Origin: Mercurialis annua
Taxonomy: Eukaryota; Streptophyta; Magnoliopsida; Malpighiales; Euphorbiaceae
Direction of reading: 5' to 3'
Assembly: GCF_937616625.2 (NCBI RefSeq)
Contig: NC_065570.1
Span: forward strand, 9,930,001-9,994,000
Length of the DNA stretch: 64,000 nt
Numbering within the stretch: position 1 is the stretch's first letter; every line of letters begins with the position of its first letter. Position numbers and translations under genes: made by a program. Shown one piece after another: positions 22,173 through 34,019 of this stretch. Below the pieces are notes generated by a model. That model did not search any database. It was not told where the DNA came from and saw only the letters and a program-made list of their open reading frames with translations.

Positions 22173-23055
22173 TGGCCCCTCCGATTTTTGAGGTAATTTC
22201 AGGGTCAGAGCAACATCCGTACCCTAGGTTACCCCGGAAATCATAGAAGCGACAATCTAGAATGAGAAAAAGGATGGAAACCAGATTACTTTCTCTGGTA
22301 TTTGAGGTAACTTTGAGATTAAAGTAACATTAAAATCCCAAGTTATCTCCAAGATCTGAGAAACGGTAACCTGACAATAAAGCACTATAGAAGACGTACA
22401 GATCCGTTTAGATATTGGAGGTGATTTCCGGGTTTAAAAATTAATCTAAATCTAGAAATACCTTTAAAATCCGAGCGCATCTATGAGGATAAGCGTCGCA
22501 TTTAGGACATCAAAGGCAAGAAACACCAAAGAAACCTAAAACGGAGCACACAACACATGCATAAAAATAGAACTTACAACTCAAGCTCTTTTAAATCTTA
22601 GACGTGATTTCCAGATTCGGATATACGCCGAAATCCGAAAATACGTTTAAAATTATGACGACCTGCGAAATCCAGAAAATAAAGGCGTTACACGTATTAC
22701 AACTGCACCAAGAAGAACCTAGGCATAAATACCTAGTCGATGAAAACCACTAGAAGGGGGAGGGGGATTAATACACTACAAAAATTCACAAGTCCCTCAT
22801 CGCTAAAGAGAGAGAACCATGCAGATAAACTTATAAATGGGGTAATGGTCTCGCTCCCTTGACCTTCGCTACGTACATCTATCACACTTGTTAAATATTG
22901 TACTGACTTAAGCATCAGAGTAAACTCGGAGTCCAAAGTACAAATTTCCTTTATATCCGTTTTCAATATCTACCTTCTATAGAAGATACGGCTTGCTCAT
23001 AGACCGCTTATAGATCCATCCAAAACCGTACTAACCCGTCTCTCCGGATCCATCA
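22173..23055 (+). repeat. Probable Ty3/gypsy 3' LTR
   Basis: Starts TGGCCCC directly after a polypurine tract and ends CCGGATCCATCA. Inside are a TATA-like CTTATAAATGGGGTAATGG (about 22830) and GACTTAAGCATCAGAGT (about 22902), a stretch found in the R/U5 region of many plant gypsy LTRs. The partner LTR is not in the window, so the borders are inferred. Confidence 0.5.
22183..22668. repeat. Four diverged hairpin repeats in the LTR
   Basis: Units near 22183, 22298, 22409 and 22594 share TTTGAGGTAATTTC...GAAATACCT-type arms (GAGGTAATTTCAGGGT/ACCCTAGGTTACC; GGTGATTTC/GAAATACC), each able to fold back. Spacing is 115, 111 and 185 bp. Confidence 0.6.
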
Positions 23056-23386
23056 ATTACCACAACTCATATATCGACTATTGAACAAACCAATTTTTGA
23101 TTTATTTCAGTTTGCGTTTTGGCAATTCAGAAAACCGACCGGTTTTAAATTTTATGATCGTAACGACCGGTTTTAAAAGGAAATTAGGCGTGGGAGCTAA
23201 AAAGTTGGGTTGCCTTTGCCACCTACTACATTAGAATGGCCATGGGCTTGCTTAAAACCCGAAATGCGACCGTAGAAATGGAAAGAAAGACACCAAAATC
23301 CCAGTTTTATCCACATTTTTAGAAACTGAAAGTAGCTGAGTAATAGTGTTACCAAGATCGAACTACTTTCCTTACTCGGATGATGC

Positions 23387-26300
23387 ATGGCGTCCCCTCA
23401 CATTAATTTGTCTCTCCGATGCCTTCCCTCTACGCCCCGTTTCGCCCCTAAATCACACTTTCTAAACCCTAATTCTAATTACAACACTAAATCTCATCAT
23501 TATCTCCCTAATCCCATCCCATTTTCCTCCTCTAACTCAGCTCTCCTCCTCAACTCTCAGAAGGTCATTCTTTAATCTCAGTCATTATTCTCACTCTCTC
23601 ATTTTTCTTGATTAGACTGACATAATTCTTTTGCTGTTTAGATGTCGTTGTTTAGTCCTTCCCGTTGTACTTATGTAACTGTGAAGTCTCACGTTCCTGC
23701 CGCCGCGGCTACCCAAGAGAAGCCGGTTTCTGGAGATAGAATGCTCGTTAGTTTCTTTAATTCTTTTTTTTGGGTTATGAATTAGATAAGGCTTGGATTT
23801 TGAAATGATTGTTGAATTGGGTAGGTATATGTGCCTCCGCATCCGTTGATAAAGCACTGGGTTTCAGTTCTTAGAAATGAGCAAACGCCTTGTCCTATTT
23901 TCAGTTAAGTCTCTTTCTTTTGCAATTTTTAATTATATGTTCATATAGAATTTTAACGAAGGGTTAATATACACGTTTTCTCAATTTAATCATGGTGTAT
24001 AAAACGTCTCAAATATTCATTTTATGTCAAATTGATACACCGTCCGGTGTAATCCGTGCAATTTGCTGAGGTGGCACCCATTTCCGATGTAATTTGCTGA
24101 GGTGGAAGTATTTTTAGCTGCCACCTTAGCGAATTACATTGGATAATCAACGGGTGTATTGATTTGACACAAAATGGAAGTTGGTGTATATATTTGAGAC
24201 ATTTTATAAATCATGATTAAAATGAAAAAATGTGTATTGGTGGTCAATTTATATGATATTACCCCTTCAATGAAATGTATCTCAGATTTTATTTATGATC
24301 CGCAAGTCCTTATGGATTTGTTTCGAATCTTTAAATTTAAATGTACCTTATGGTTTCTTTTTCAGAGAATGCATTGGCCGAGTTAGGGAGGCTGCTTATG
24401 TATGAAGCTTCAAGAGATTGGCTGGTAACATTTATTTCTCATTTTCTATTTCTTCTTTTTGTTTTGGTAGATAAATAACAATGTTGATTGTATTTGCTAG
24501 TTGTTAAGTAGAATCTATGGCTGTTTTATGTAAGTTATGTATTGCACCAGAAGAAGCTATGATTCTAACAGTTGTATCTGAAATTTGTTTTTTGACTATT
24601 GTTTTTTCTTTTAATTGCGTATTGCAGTCGTTATAGATGTTACTTAGAAGTTAGAAGTCATAATAAATTCAGTATAAGGCTTTCAACATTGCCAGAGAAA
24701 CAATCAGATTGAATCTTTTTATTTTTAACGTCTTCAGATTGAATTGATGAAATCACTTCTTGATTCAAGTTCAACTAGAACTTTCAAAAAATTAGAAATT
24801 TATCTATCCTCTAAAAGTGGTATTTGGAGATTTTTTCTTATTACTTTCGTGTGATCTTTCTTCCAGCCTACTATTACTGGGGAGATTCAGTCGCCGATGG
24901 GTGTTGCATCAGTTGAATTCGTTGATCCAAGGGAGCCTGTTGCGGTTCGTTACTGATTACTTAATATGATTAATTTTACTTGTTTATTATTGTGATTTGT
25001 GACTATCTGTTCATGTGTGCATATCTATTTTGAATTTTAATGTTGCTTTTCCTAGTGGGTAGCCATGCTGATACAAAAATGATTTTAATTTGTGTCATAA
25101 TTTGTTGATTATGTAGGTCATTCCGATCTTGAGAGCTGGTCTTGCTCTTGCAGAACATGCCTCATCAATCTTGCCTGCAACAAAAACCTACCACATAGGT
25201 AAGTGAGTTTACTATACTTTAACACTCTGTTTGGATGGGGTGAGTTGAAGTTTAAGTAATGAAAGTGTAAGGAAGGGTAAAGATAGAAAAGAAAGGGCAA
25301 GCAGACAGAGGGAAGTATATATTATCTTCCCTTTGTTTGGGAGGAAAATTTGAAAGAGGTGTAAAGTAAAGGAAGATAAAGAAATTTAAATATTTTTTTT
25401 TAAAATTGAGTTTTTTATGTCATTAAACCAAAAGAAATTAATATTTATATAATAAAAGTAATTAAACACTAAACAATAAGTGTTGCAGTAGAAAAATTTA
25501 TTTTTTACATTTTAAAAGCTCATCTCCGTCTTAATTTCTTCATTATATTACAATTTAATAAAATATAAATAATTTTTGTAAATAATATTTTTTTAAGTAA
25601 AATAAAAATACATATTTAAATTTATAAACACTGTATAGACTATCAAATAAATATAGCACCTGATATCATATGAAAAAAAAAACAATTAACATTCTATCGA
25701 ATAAAAATAATATTACATAAATATAATATTTTTATTTAAATAAAGGTAAAATTAATTAATTTTTTTTTATTAAACCATTAACCTTCCTTTCCCATTCTTA
25801 CACCCCAATTTGGGGTGTAAGAAAAGTGGGTGTTTTTTATAGACGGGAGTGTAAGGCTTTCCCTTCTCTTATAATTTTATCTCCCAAACAAGGGCAAGAA
25901 ACTTACCTCCCCCTTCTTGCACTCCCTTCCCCTTCGTTACCCCCAATACAAACAGAGCCTGTAGAATGGGAACTTTGGGGCTGTTCTGTGTTTCTGTTAG
26001 TAATTCTGTTTTTGAAGTTGTCTGCTAATTCATGGAGTTTACATAAAAGCCAGAATCCATGTTGATGATTAGAATAATGATATTATTGTAAAGATGTAGT
26101 GCAATATTATTTCATTACATACACTATAAAATTGATAAGCATTATTATGGTTTGGATCAAATCCATCTCTCATGATTATCACCCTTTATGCAGCCCTTCC
26201 TTTCAATCAGACAGAATAAAAATGGTATATTTGCTTTAAAAAATTATTTTTCTGTTTTGAAATGTAGGTGGTTTTTATAAAATTTCTTCTAAGGTTCTGT

Positions 26301-29300
26301 ATTTTGGTTTGGTTTGAGTTTTAAACCTGTACTCTGTCGTTATGGGAAATTTTAGGGGTAAGCAGAAATGAGGAGACACTTCAGCCATTGATATATCTGA
26401 ACAAGTAAGCATTTCCTTCGATACATTTACGGATGTATTTTAAATCATGTTTGTTTGAAGCGGCTCTTAGTATTTGTTGATTTCACTGATTGATGACTTC
26501 GGACATCTCTTTCTCCTGTCATGACTTCTTTGCATTTTTCTATTCATTTATAGGTTACCTGAGAAGTTCCCCCAGGATGCTCGAGTATTTGTGGTAGATC
26601 CTATGCTTGCAACAGGTAAGAATGTCTACTTACTGTGTCAATTTCTCGACATGTCTATCATAGCTTGACAATTTATTTATTTTTGGCATTTTTGTTGTCA
26701 ACTAACAGTTTTAAAAATCTCATCCTATTATTTTTGCATTATGTGACATTTAACTTTTAGAATTAGTTTTAGATATGGTTTTGATTAGTTTAAGTGGTTG
26801 AGCTCATAATTTCTTTTTCAATATAAAACATCATTACGAACTTTTTTTTCATGCTACTGCCACTGGGAGGAAATATTACTGCTTTACCTAGTCTTATGTG
26901 CAGAAAGTAACACTTATCCTTATTTGGAATTGGAATTTATGATTTGAATGATGTTATAAGTCCTGTCTCAACTTTGTAAGAGCTCAATGCAATAAGTATA
27001 TATAATGGAAATTTTGAGCCTGCTTGCACAACTCCTCGTATGTACTTTCCTATGACCATTTTAACCACATAATTACCATTTATGATAGTTTGAAGTCTAA
27101 AGCGTATTTTACGAAAAATATTTGAAGCCCTTCTGTTTATACTACTTCAAATTGCTCCCTGCAATTGCAACTGTTTTGTGTAACTTTTTGAGCTTCAATA
27201 CTTCCTTGGCACGATCTACTGCTTCCTAAAACCACCTTCTCGTTTTCAGCTGTTTCCTTTAGCTTCTGATTTTGAGGATTTTTGTTCGAATACAGGTGGC
27301 ACAATAGTGGCAGCTCTTGATCTGATTAAGGAACGTGGGGTTGAGAACAGACAAATAAAAGTGGTAATTAAGCTATAAATGATCTCTTGCATTGTGAAAA
27401 TGGATGTGCAGTTAATATCTTCACAAGCTATTTGGTGTAATTAAGGTTTGTTTGGTATATTTTGGGGTTTGCTATTATGTCTTATTTTTTTGATACCGCT
27501 TTTTTGTAGAGTTTTTGAATGCTTACTTAGAAAAATATGAAATTGCTGATATTTAGCATGCAGTTTATGCCCTCCATTAGACCATCTTTTTCATCCACTT
27601 TTATGTCTAATTTTCACGTGGGTCACATAAAATCATATGCCTGATGGTATATTTTGAATTTGGGGCTGATCCACTGTATGAACAATTGTGCATTTGCTGA
27701 AAGATCCAATCTATGGTATATTTAGTAATTAGAATTGATATGAGGGCCTTCAGTTCAAATTTATGAAATATGAGGGTTATATCAGAGCATTTCAAACTTA
27801 ACTTACTGGGGAAAGTGCCTAAACAAAACTTGTCCATATGGATGTGTTGTGGTATTTCTGGAGTGGGGAAAAGACATGATTATTTCTTCTAGGTATTCAC
27901 ACTTGTAGAAACTTATTGAGCTTATCTATGACTGCATCTTCCGGAAGAGAAAGGTAGTACTTGCTCAATGTCTTACAAATCTCTGTATGCTTTCCTTTGC
28001 ACATTTAGCAATATATTCTTCTTTATATTTTTGTCGATCGCTTTTGGGATTTTCTTGGTGAAAATATGACATTGATTTCAATTACATTTCTATATGAAAA
28101 GGGTAAATTTCAGAGTAGTGCTGTGCTTCTACCTATTTGTTTGTTGTTTTGTTGTCATTTAAAGGGGTCTTTTTCTGGCAACAGGAAAAATCTTTCTTAA
28201 TTAAGTGTGTGTTGTCCGGGTAAACTAAGCAGTTTGCTTTTAGTGTAGTCTATTTGGTTCTATTGTTTGATGCATTAGCAAGTTGTAGTGCTTAGGAAGT
28301 GTGCATGGGAACTGATGAGGAAAAATAGGTTCTACGAGTTAGCTGTCTATTCTGGTAAGATGTTATTCTGCTTCAGAGACTTCTTGAACCTCCTCCCTGG
28401 AAAGTTTAGCTCCCTAGCTAAGAATTTATGCTTAAAACTTTTTACAAAAAGCTCTATTCCAAATGAAGAGGTAATATTATCAATTCTAGTCCATCTGAAG
28501 ACCAGCTTGTTAGACAATGTAAACATGGCATCCTTCTACTTATAGGTGCGATGTAAAAAGCTCAAGAGGTTTAATTAATTACCAATTATTCTAATTAACT
28601 CTAATTAATTTAATTAAATCATTACAAAATGTATGCATATATAATCAAGAGTAATCTTATTAAACAATTGAACACAAGAAACAAGTTTAAAAACAAATAA
28701 AAATTGAATTGAAAACGAGCCAGAATCACTAAACGATATTGTGCGAGAATTAACGGCAGTGTATTGTGTTAAGCGGTTATGTGTATTGTACATGAAGGAC
28801 ACATAAAGCAAGACCACCCTTTCCTTGCTTATGAGTAGGCTATGTGGTTCAATTATTTGATGCACGGGCAGGTTGTAGTAATTAGCAAGTGTGCATAATG
28901 AGCTATATTCTCTCTCCCTTTCAACTTAGATGATTACCCTGCTGAATGAATATGCTTGTGTAACAGATATCTGCAATTGCTGCTCCTCCAGCCCTTCAGA
29001 AGCTCAGTGAGAAGTTCCCAGGGTAATACCAAATATTCGCACTTTAATCTGGACATAGCTTTCCCAAGGTTTTTTTTACTTAGTTTTCTTTTACAGGCTT
29101 CATGTTTACACAGGCATTATTGATCCCACTGTTAACGACAAAGGGTTAGTATTTGTTGATGTTATTGTGTACAATTATACGCATAGCTATATCTCAATTT
29201 TTGGCAATAAAAAGATGAGCAGTGCTGATTTATTTTTTCTGCACGGATTGCTCCTATCAGGTTTATAGTTCCTGGACTTGGAGATGCAGGAGATCGTAGC

Positions 29301-29312
29301 TTTGGTACATAA
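23387..29312 (+). CDS. UPP: Uracil phosphoribosyltransferase, plastid type
   Basis: Reaction: uracil + PRPP gives UMP + diphosphate, the pyrimidine salvage step. Twelve exons: 23387-23563, 23642-23746, 23825-23903, 24366-24424, 24867-24944, 25117-25198, 26356-26404, 26554-26615, 27296-27363, 28967-29022, 29097-29144 and 29261-29312; 915 nt, 304 residues, all borders consistent. Residues 1 to about 90 are Ser/Pro/Asn-rich without homology, fitting a chloroplast transit peptide. The enzyme starts at VYVPPHPLIKHWVSVLRNEQ, with ALAELGRLLMYEASRDWL, ILRAGLALAEH, the PRPP loop VDPMLATGGT, KVISAIAAPPAL and the uracil-binding C-terminus GFIVPGLGDAGDRSFGT. This closely resembles Arabidopsis UPP (a single-domain enzyme, not the uridine-kinase fusion). 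Introns 3 and 6 hold MITEs. Confidence 0.95.
23961..24265. mobile_element. Mutator-like MITE in UPP intron 3
   Basis: Palindromic; ends GGGTTAATAT / GGGGTAATAT with flanking 9-mers tttaacgaa and ttcaatgaa (7 of 9, both changes transitions). Same superfamily as the element at 30325-30618 (shared CAAATTGATACACCG). Confidence 0.75.
25223..25961. mobile_element. Tourist-like MITE in UPP intron 6
   Basis: Inverted ends CACTCTGTTTGGATGGGG and CAGGCTCTGTTTGTATTGGGG with inner mirrored GGAAGG/CCTTCC blocks. Core is AT-rich. Flanks TAA and TAG are compatible with a 3-bp duplication, one base diverged. Confidence 0.6.
27364..28966. other. UPP intron 9 (1.6 kb)
   Basis: Largest intron of the gene. It holds TTAATTAATT-rich sequence around 28565-28620 and the words AGTTGTAGTGCTTAGGAAGTGTGCAT (28280) and GGTTGTAGTAATTAGCAAGTGTGCAT (28871) as a direct repeat. 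No coding sequence recognised. Confidence 0.5.
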
Positions 29313-29771
29313 TGTCTTGGAAAAGACGAGGAATAGAAGAAGGCAGTTTCTAGCCCATTCATAAAGATTATGATTCGCAATTTTGGTGTACTAAGCATGT
29401 TATCCATTTGTAAGGCTGGCAGAGTTGTTTACAGGGCCAAGATCATTACGGCGAGAATGCATCACAATACATCAATTGATTTTATGTAAAAACGTAATAG
29501 GTCCGCAAGGTATGTTTTTTTGTTGTTGTTGTGCTTTGGCATTTTTAACTCTCGACTAAAGCATGAAGAATACTTTAATTATTTCAAAAGCTTTCAAGTA
29601 TTTGCTAATGTTAGAACAATATTTTAAGAAAAGAAAACCTAACAGTGTTAGGAAAACTGAAGTACCATTCTTCTCTGGGTTCATTACTTAGCTGTAGGAC
29701 ATCATATATGGAACCCAATAGAAAAATATAGCTAGAAAAACCCGAGTCGACCTCATCAAGAATAAATCTGT

Positions 29772-30041
29772 CTAGCACCCACCACCTCCGCCAGCCCCGC
29801 ACCCACCACCACCGCATCCACCTCCTCCACAACCACCACATCCACCTCCGGCTGCTCCGCAATAACTACCAGCTACACCAGCACCCGAAATGGCAGCTGA
29901 ATTAGCTGCTGTAGATTCCCCAATTGCACGATCACCACTACCCCCTAGTAGGTCATACCAAAGACAAATTCCGCAGACAAAAAGAACAATAGCGATAAGA
30001 CTGCCACCAAAAGCCAAAGCAAATATTGTCTCCCTCTCCAT
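29772..30041 (-). CDS. Small membrane protein with Gly/Cys tail (TM type)
   Basis: 89 residues, no intron, start at MERETIF (the frame extends further 5' but only to a TTG). Residues about 5-28 (IFALAFGGSLIAIVLFVCGICLWY) form one transmembrane helix. Residues about 30-57 are small and polar (SGDRAIGESTAANSAAISGAG). The last 30 are almost only Gly and Cys (CGAAGGGCGGCGGGGCGGGG and on), ending in Cys. Family not recognised. First member of a seven-gene minus-strand cluster reaching to 54728. A short helix followed by a Cys-rich tail suggests a membrane-anchored tail that could be acylated, disulphide-bonded or metal-binding; this is inference. It lies about 460 bp beyond the convergent UPP stop. 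Simple-sequence content makes homology claims weak, but a TM helix followed by a regular Cys spacing is not expected by chance. Confidence 0.65.
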   Translation of the reverse strand: MERETIFALAFGGSLIAIVLFVCGICLWYDLLGGSGDRAIGESTAANSAAISGAGVAGSYCGAAGGGCGGCGGGGCGGGGCGAGGGGGC

Positions 30042-30324
30042 AAGAAATTTGCAAAAAGAACACAAAGAAAAGACTACCTGAGTTTGGTTATTTGTAGTCT
30101 AATGGTAGTGATGAAATGTAATTAATTAAATTCTTAATCGTTTGGTGAGTGCATGTGATCATTGCCAGTCATAAATGCAATGTCCTGCAGGATATGATAG
30201 AAAGCTTGCTATTTTGATCATGTTTATACCATTTATATATTTCTTACTGGAGATTAGTAGGTAGTCATTCACATGGATAGTTTGACCTAGTGAGGTTTCA
30301 GAAATGGATAACTAGTTTAACTAA

Positions 30325-30618
30325 GGGTTAATTGTAAATTAAATCATGAATTTTATCCTAATTTACAATTACAACTCAAATTTTGAAGTTTGGTAATGTT
30401 GGTAACCAACTTTTATTTTTTAACAAATTGATACACCGACTAATCATATACCGATACATGGCGGTACATTACAATGTCCAGTCCATGTCAGTATTTTTTT
30501 AGATCGGTGTATCAATTTGCCAAAAAATGAAATTTGGTTACTGACATTGTCAAGTTTTAAAGTTTGTGTTGTTATTGCAAATTAGGATAAAATTCGTGAT
30601 TTAATTTGCAACTAATCC
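30325..30618. mobile_element. Mutator-like MITE (294 bp)
   Basis: Ends GGGTTAATTG / GGATTAGTTG, long palindromic arms, and a perfect 9-bp target duplication tttaactaa (30316-30324 and 30619-30627). Confidence 0.9.
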
Positions 30619-31042
30619 TTTAACTAATGGCAACAAGAATTTATACATTCCATAGTTTGTATGAAATAATATCATTGACTAAAAGAATGTACAGTTTCCT
30701 CCAGAGTTAATTATATTAGATTATCAATTAAAATAAATGAATGATCCAATTGATAAAAAATAAATAAAATTTAGTCTATTGAACTTTTTTTTATCAATGA
30801 TATTTTTAATTTAAAAATGAATATAATTGATATTAAGGTAAAATATTTTAGAAAACACCCATTTTTAGCTCCTTTTTAATTATACATTGATTTTGTAAAA
30901 TTACCAATTCTGTATAAATTGCCAAGTTTATTTATTTTTGTAACGAATAATGTAAATCGTGAACGTGACTCTCTCAAGTTTAAATTTTTTTCAGGAATGA
31001 ATAAATTTTTCATATAAATCAAACTAACTTTTCTGTCAACAT

Positions 31043-31438
31043 TCAACAGCCTCCTCCTCCCTGCGTCGTAGAAGAACAGCCTCCATCACTTCCACCTCCA
31101 CCACCACCACCATCTCTGCCGGAATCACATTCAGCTCCTCCATCGGAATCACATCCAGCCCCTCCACCACCACCACCATTACCACCACCACTGAAATTTT
31201 TGGGTTCATCAACTATACCACTAGAAAACTCCACAGGGCCTCCGCCATCAATTCCACCTCCATTCTCTAATTTTCCAATGTCAATGATTTCATGCTTACT
31301 GCCACCCTGAAATCCATTAGCACCACCGTCCCCGCCACCGTGTCCTACGGACTGCCATATACGACTAAAAGCAACAAATAGAAAAAAAATTGAGAATGTA
31401 GAGAACGCTAATATCATAGGAATTTTCCATTGTTCCAT
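31043..31438 (-). CDS. Small membrane protein, Gly-rich with Cys near C-terminus (TM type)
   Basis: 131 residues, no intron, ATG start MEQWKIPM. Residues about 8-28 (MILAFSTFSIFFLFVAFSRIW) are a transmembrane helix. The rest is Gly/Asp/Ser-rich (GHGGGDGGANGFQGGSK, NGGGIDGGGPVEFSSG) with four widely spaced Cys (AGCDSDGGAECDSGRDGG, GGCSSTTQGGGGC), ending in Cys. It shares layout, strand and final GGGGC with the gene at 29772-30041, but the tail is acidic and less Cys-dense. Family not recognised; it could also be described as a glycine-rich protein with an uncleaved signal anchor. Upstream to 31800 there are three TTTTACGCNGAGA-type words, possibly repeats, and no clear TATA box. Confidence 0.6.
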   Translation of the reverse strand: MEQWKIPMILAFSTFSIFFLFVAFSRIWQSVGHGGGDGGANGFQGGSKHEIIDIGKLENGGGIDGGGPVEFSSGIVDEPKNFSGGGNGGGGGGAGCDSDGGAECDSGRDGGGGGGGSDGGCSSTTQGGGGC

Positions 31439-31908
31439 TTTTGTATCTTTTAATTAAATGCAATGTTATGTAATCAAGTTACTCAATTTGATATAAAATA
31501 AAATAATTTTCTTACAAATTCTCTTATTATACAATTTTCGATAAACAAATATGCATTATAAAATCTTTTACGCGGAGAGTTTAATTTGTTTAAAGAGTCT
31601 TCAGTTTTTCGAACTTAAGTTATGTACTCAAATTTTTTACGCCGAGAATGTAATTTTTTTGACCAGAAGAATTAGGCTGAAACTTCATGTACTACGTCTG
31701 CTTTGAATTTATCAAAACTTTTGCCCCATCCAATTGTGCAAATTAAATGGTTTTAGTGTGGCCAACTTTTTTTTACGCTGAGATGAAAATACGCTTTTTA
31801 AATTTATTTTGTTTTCATTAATAGGTTTCCTCCCGGATTCACCTTTCATGTTTTATTAATATGTAGATATTAGTATTGCTTTACGTGTTTCACACGTTAT
31901 TCGTAGTG

Positions 31909-32605
31909 TTTTTTTTTTTTTTTTTTTTTTTTTTACCAAAGGCTAAAATTTCCATTAATAATAACGAAAATTACATGAACGGTTTCTCAACATACTGAGT
32001 CAACTATTCTAGAAAAGATGATGAGAGCTGTAAAAATACAGTCATCGACTAGGGCTAAACTAACCACCAAGGGTCACCCAAATCTGTAGATTAAAACTAG
32101 ATCTAATAATAAAATCTAGATTTATTGAACGTTCTAAGGAAGTCTAACTTCGAATGCACGACTGATCACATCTTCTGTGATACATCTGTTCTCTTGAAGA
32201 TTAACAACAACATCGATATTGACGCAAAACATACTTGTTCTTGATGAAATCCGTCGTAAGATGCTGCCTATAATTGTTTCAGAGATCCAAGTCGTTTGCA
32301 CCGCAAAAAACAATTTCATCTCTAAAGATGAAAAAAAACTACTCTTAATTTCGATTAGATTAGATCTAATCTCAATTAAAATACTATGTTAGAAAATAAT
32401 TTCTAGATCTAGACCAAAATTGGCCAAGAAAGAAACTTTATTCAAAAATTAAAGATAAAAACTATGAAAAAAAACTGAATTTGAGAGATTGGTGGGGTGA
32501 TTTTTGGCCAAAAATGGCCAAAAACCACCCCAAATGAATAAGAAGAAGAAAACTTACTAGGATTTGAGAAGTTTTTCAAAAGAGGGAGACGGCTAGGGTT
32601 TTTCG
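31909..32605 (-). mobile_element. Poly(A) retroposon with 13-bp target duplication
   Basis: A T-run of about 25 (a poly(A) tail on the minus strand) marks one end, and the other end begins CCGAAAAACCCTAGCCGTC on the minus strand. A perfect 13-bp duplication gttattcgtagtg flanks both sides (31896-31908, 32606-32618). These are hallmarks of LINE-machinery retrotransposition. Internally there is a mirrored GGGTGGTTTTTGGCC/GGCCAAAAATCACCCC. No reverse transcriptase; either a non-autonomous LINE derivative or a processed transcript. Confidence 0.85.
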
Positions 32606-32998
32606 GTTATTCGTAGTGTGACTCGTCAAATAATGATAATTATATTTACCATAAATTAGGGTAATTGTGTTTACTTTTGATTAATAAATATAAATTTTTT
32701 AAATATAAAATGTCAAAAAAAATCTTAAAAAATAATTTATTGAAAATAATTAGATGTAATTAAAATTCTATTAAAAATAATATATTCTAAATTCTATTAA
32801 AAATGGTATATTAACTATGATATAATTTACTTTTATTAAAAACATATACTATATTAATTATTGATTTAATATCCGAAAATTTACCATTAAAATATTACAA
32901 ATTCTATAATATATTTACTTTGTATTAGAAATATAAATTTTATTAATTTTAAATTCCATATCCTTCGGTCATATACCAAGTGATATTATAGAATATTA

Positions 32999-33280
32999 CT
33001 CCCTCCGTCCTAATAAAGTTGTTCACTTTGCCTTTATCACACAGTTTAAGAAAAATAATTATTATTTATGGAATTTGTAAAATTTCCCTTACTTTTCTTG
33101 TCATACCCCTATTTAATATAGGGTACACTTGCAATTTACTTTCAATTTATTCATTAGTGGATTTAAAATAGGGATAATATAGAAAAACTGAGTATAAAAA
33201 TTAGTTAATTTTTGAAAGTAGACAAGAATTTTAAGACAAAAATGTTTTTTAAAGTGGACAACTCTATTCGAACGGAGGAG
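32999..33280. mobile_element. Stowaway MITE (282 bp)
   Basis: Ends CTCCCTCCGTCC and the complement CTCCTCCGTTCG with TA on both sides; mirrored inner arms (AAAGTTGTTCACTTTG / TTAAAGTGGACAACT). Confidence 0.85.
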
Positions 33281-33384
33281 TACAATATAAAAATTCTTCA
33301 TTAAATTAGGAATATGGCTATATACCAAACTTGAGTTTGGATTAGAAATTACACCAATTAAACATGTCCATTATTCTTTCTAAA

Positions 33385-33533
33385 CAGTAAATACATCAAA
33401 TACTTTTTTGGCTAACAAAAAACTAATACTCCTCTTTTTTAACCTCAGGGACCTAATCGAACTTTTTTAGCTAACAGTAAATACTTCAGCTACTTTTTTG
33501 GCTAACAAAAAATCGGTTACTCTTTTTTTTTAA
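33385..33533. repeat. Two direct repeat units, 89-bp period
   Basis: CAGTAAATACATCAAATAC and CAGTAAATACTTCAGCTAC, each followed by TTTTTTGGCTAACAAAAAA and a CTCTTTTTT tract. Confidence 0.6.
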
Positions 33534-33573
33534 TAACAATGTTTTTCTTTTGACGAAAAAACGATTGAATATA

Positions 33574-34012
33574 TTAAATCAAATCAGAAGCGACACCGGT
33601 TGTAAGAAATTCATAAAAATGGCTAAACCACTCCTGATGACTTGACAAAGAGCGAGCATAACGCGCTAGAACATGTGCAATCTGATTCACAGATCGCCTT
33701 ACATAAATAAAATTTAAACTTGAAAACTATTTTACTAACTCCACATAATCCGTAATCAAAGAGTTAGATTTCGCTCTAGAGGGATTACAAATATCCAAAA
33801 TAACCTCCAAGGCATCGGACTCCACCACTACGGCCAGGACATCTTTAAGCCAACTCAACGCTTCTCGGATCCCCATAATTTCAGCAATTCAAGGACCGAA
33901 ATCACCCTGAACATTCAATACTCTAGCTTGCACGAGAACGCCATCGCTGCCCCTGATTGAACAACCTAACCCGATGAAAGAACAATCTGTATTGCAGCCC
34001 GCATCCAGTAGC
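33574..34012 (-). pseudogene. LINE RNase H-like domain, relic
   Basis: Minus-strand reading gives NTDCSFIGLGCSIRGSDGV, then IAEIMGIREALSWLKD, VVVESDALEVIL, and FIYVRRSVNQIAHVLARYAR ending SDLI-stop: the plant RVT_3/RNase H-like domain with its Asp/Glu/Asp motif and final NQIAH, as found at the 3' end of L1-type LINEs. Two in-frame stops (after DFGP and after ELVK) make it dead. Family role is degradation of RNA-DNA hybrids during retrotransposition. Confidence 0.85.
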
Positions 34013-34019
34013 GGTTCTA

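Noticed and set aside
22183..22668. Regularly spaced repeats as a CRISPR-like array
   Set aside because: Units are diverged, spacing varies, and the genome is eukaryotic; LTR repeats explain them better.
28288..28545. 85-codon plus-strand frame in UPP intron 9
   Set aside because: No homology, inside an intron, composition as the surrounding intron.
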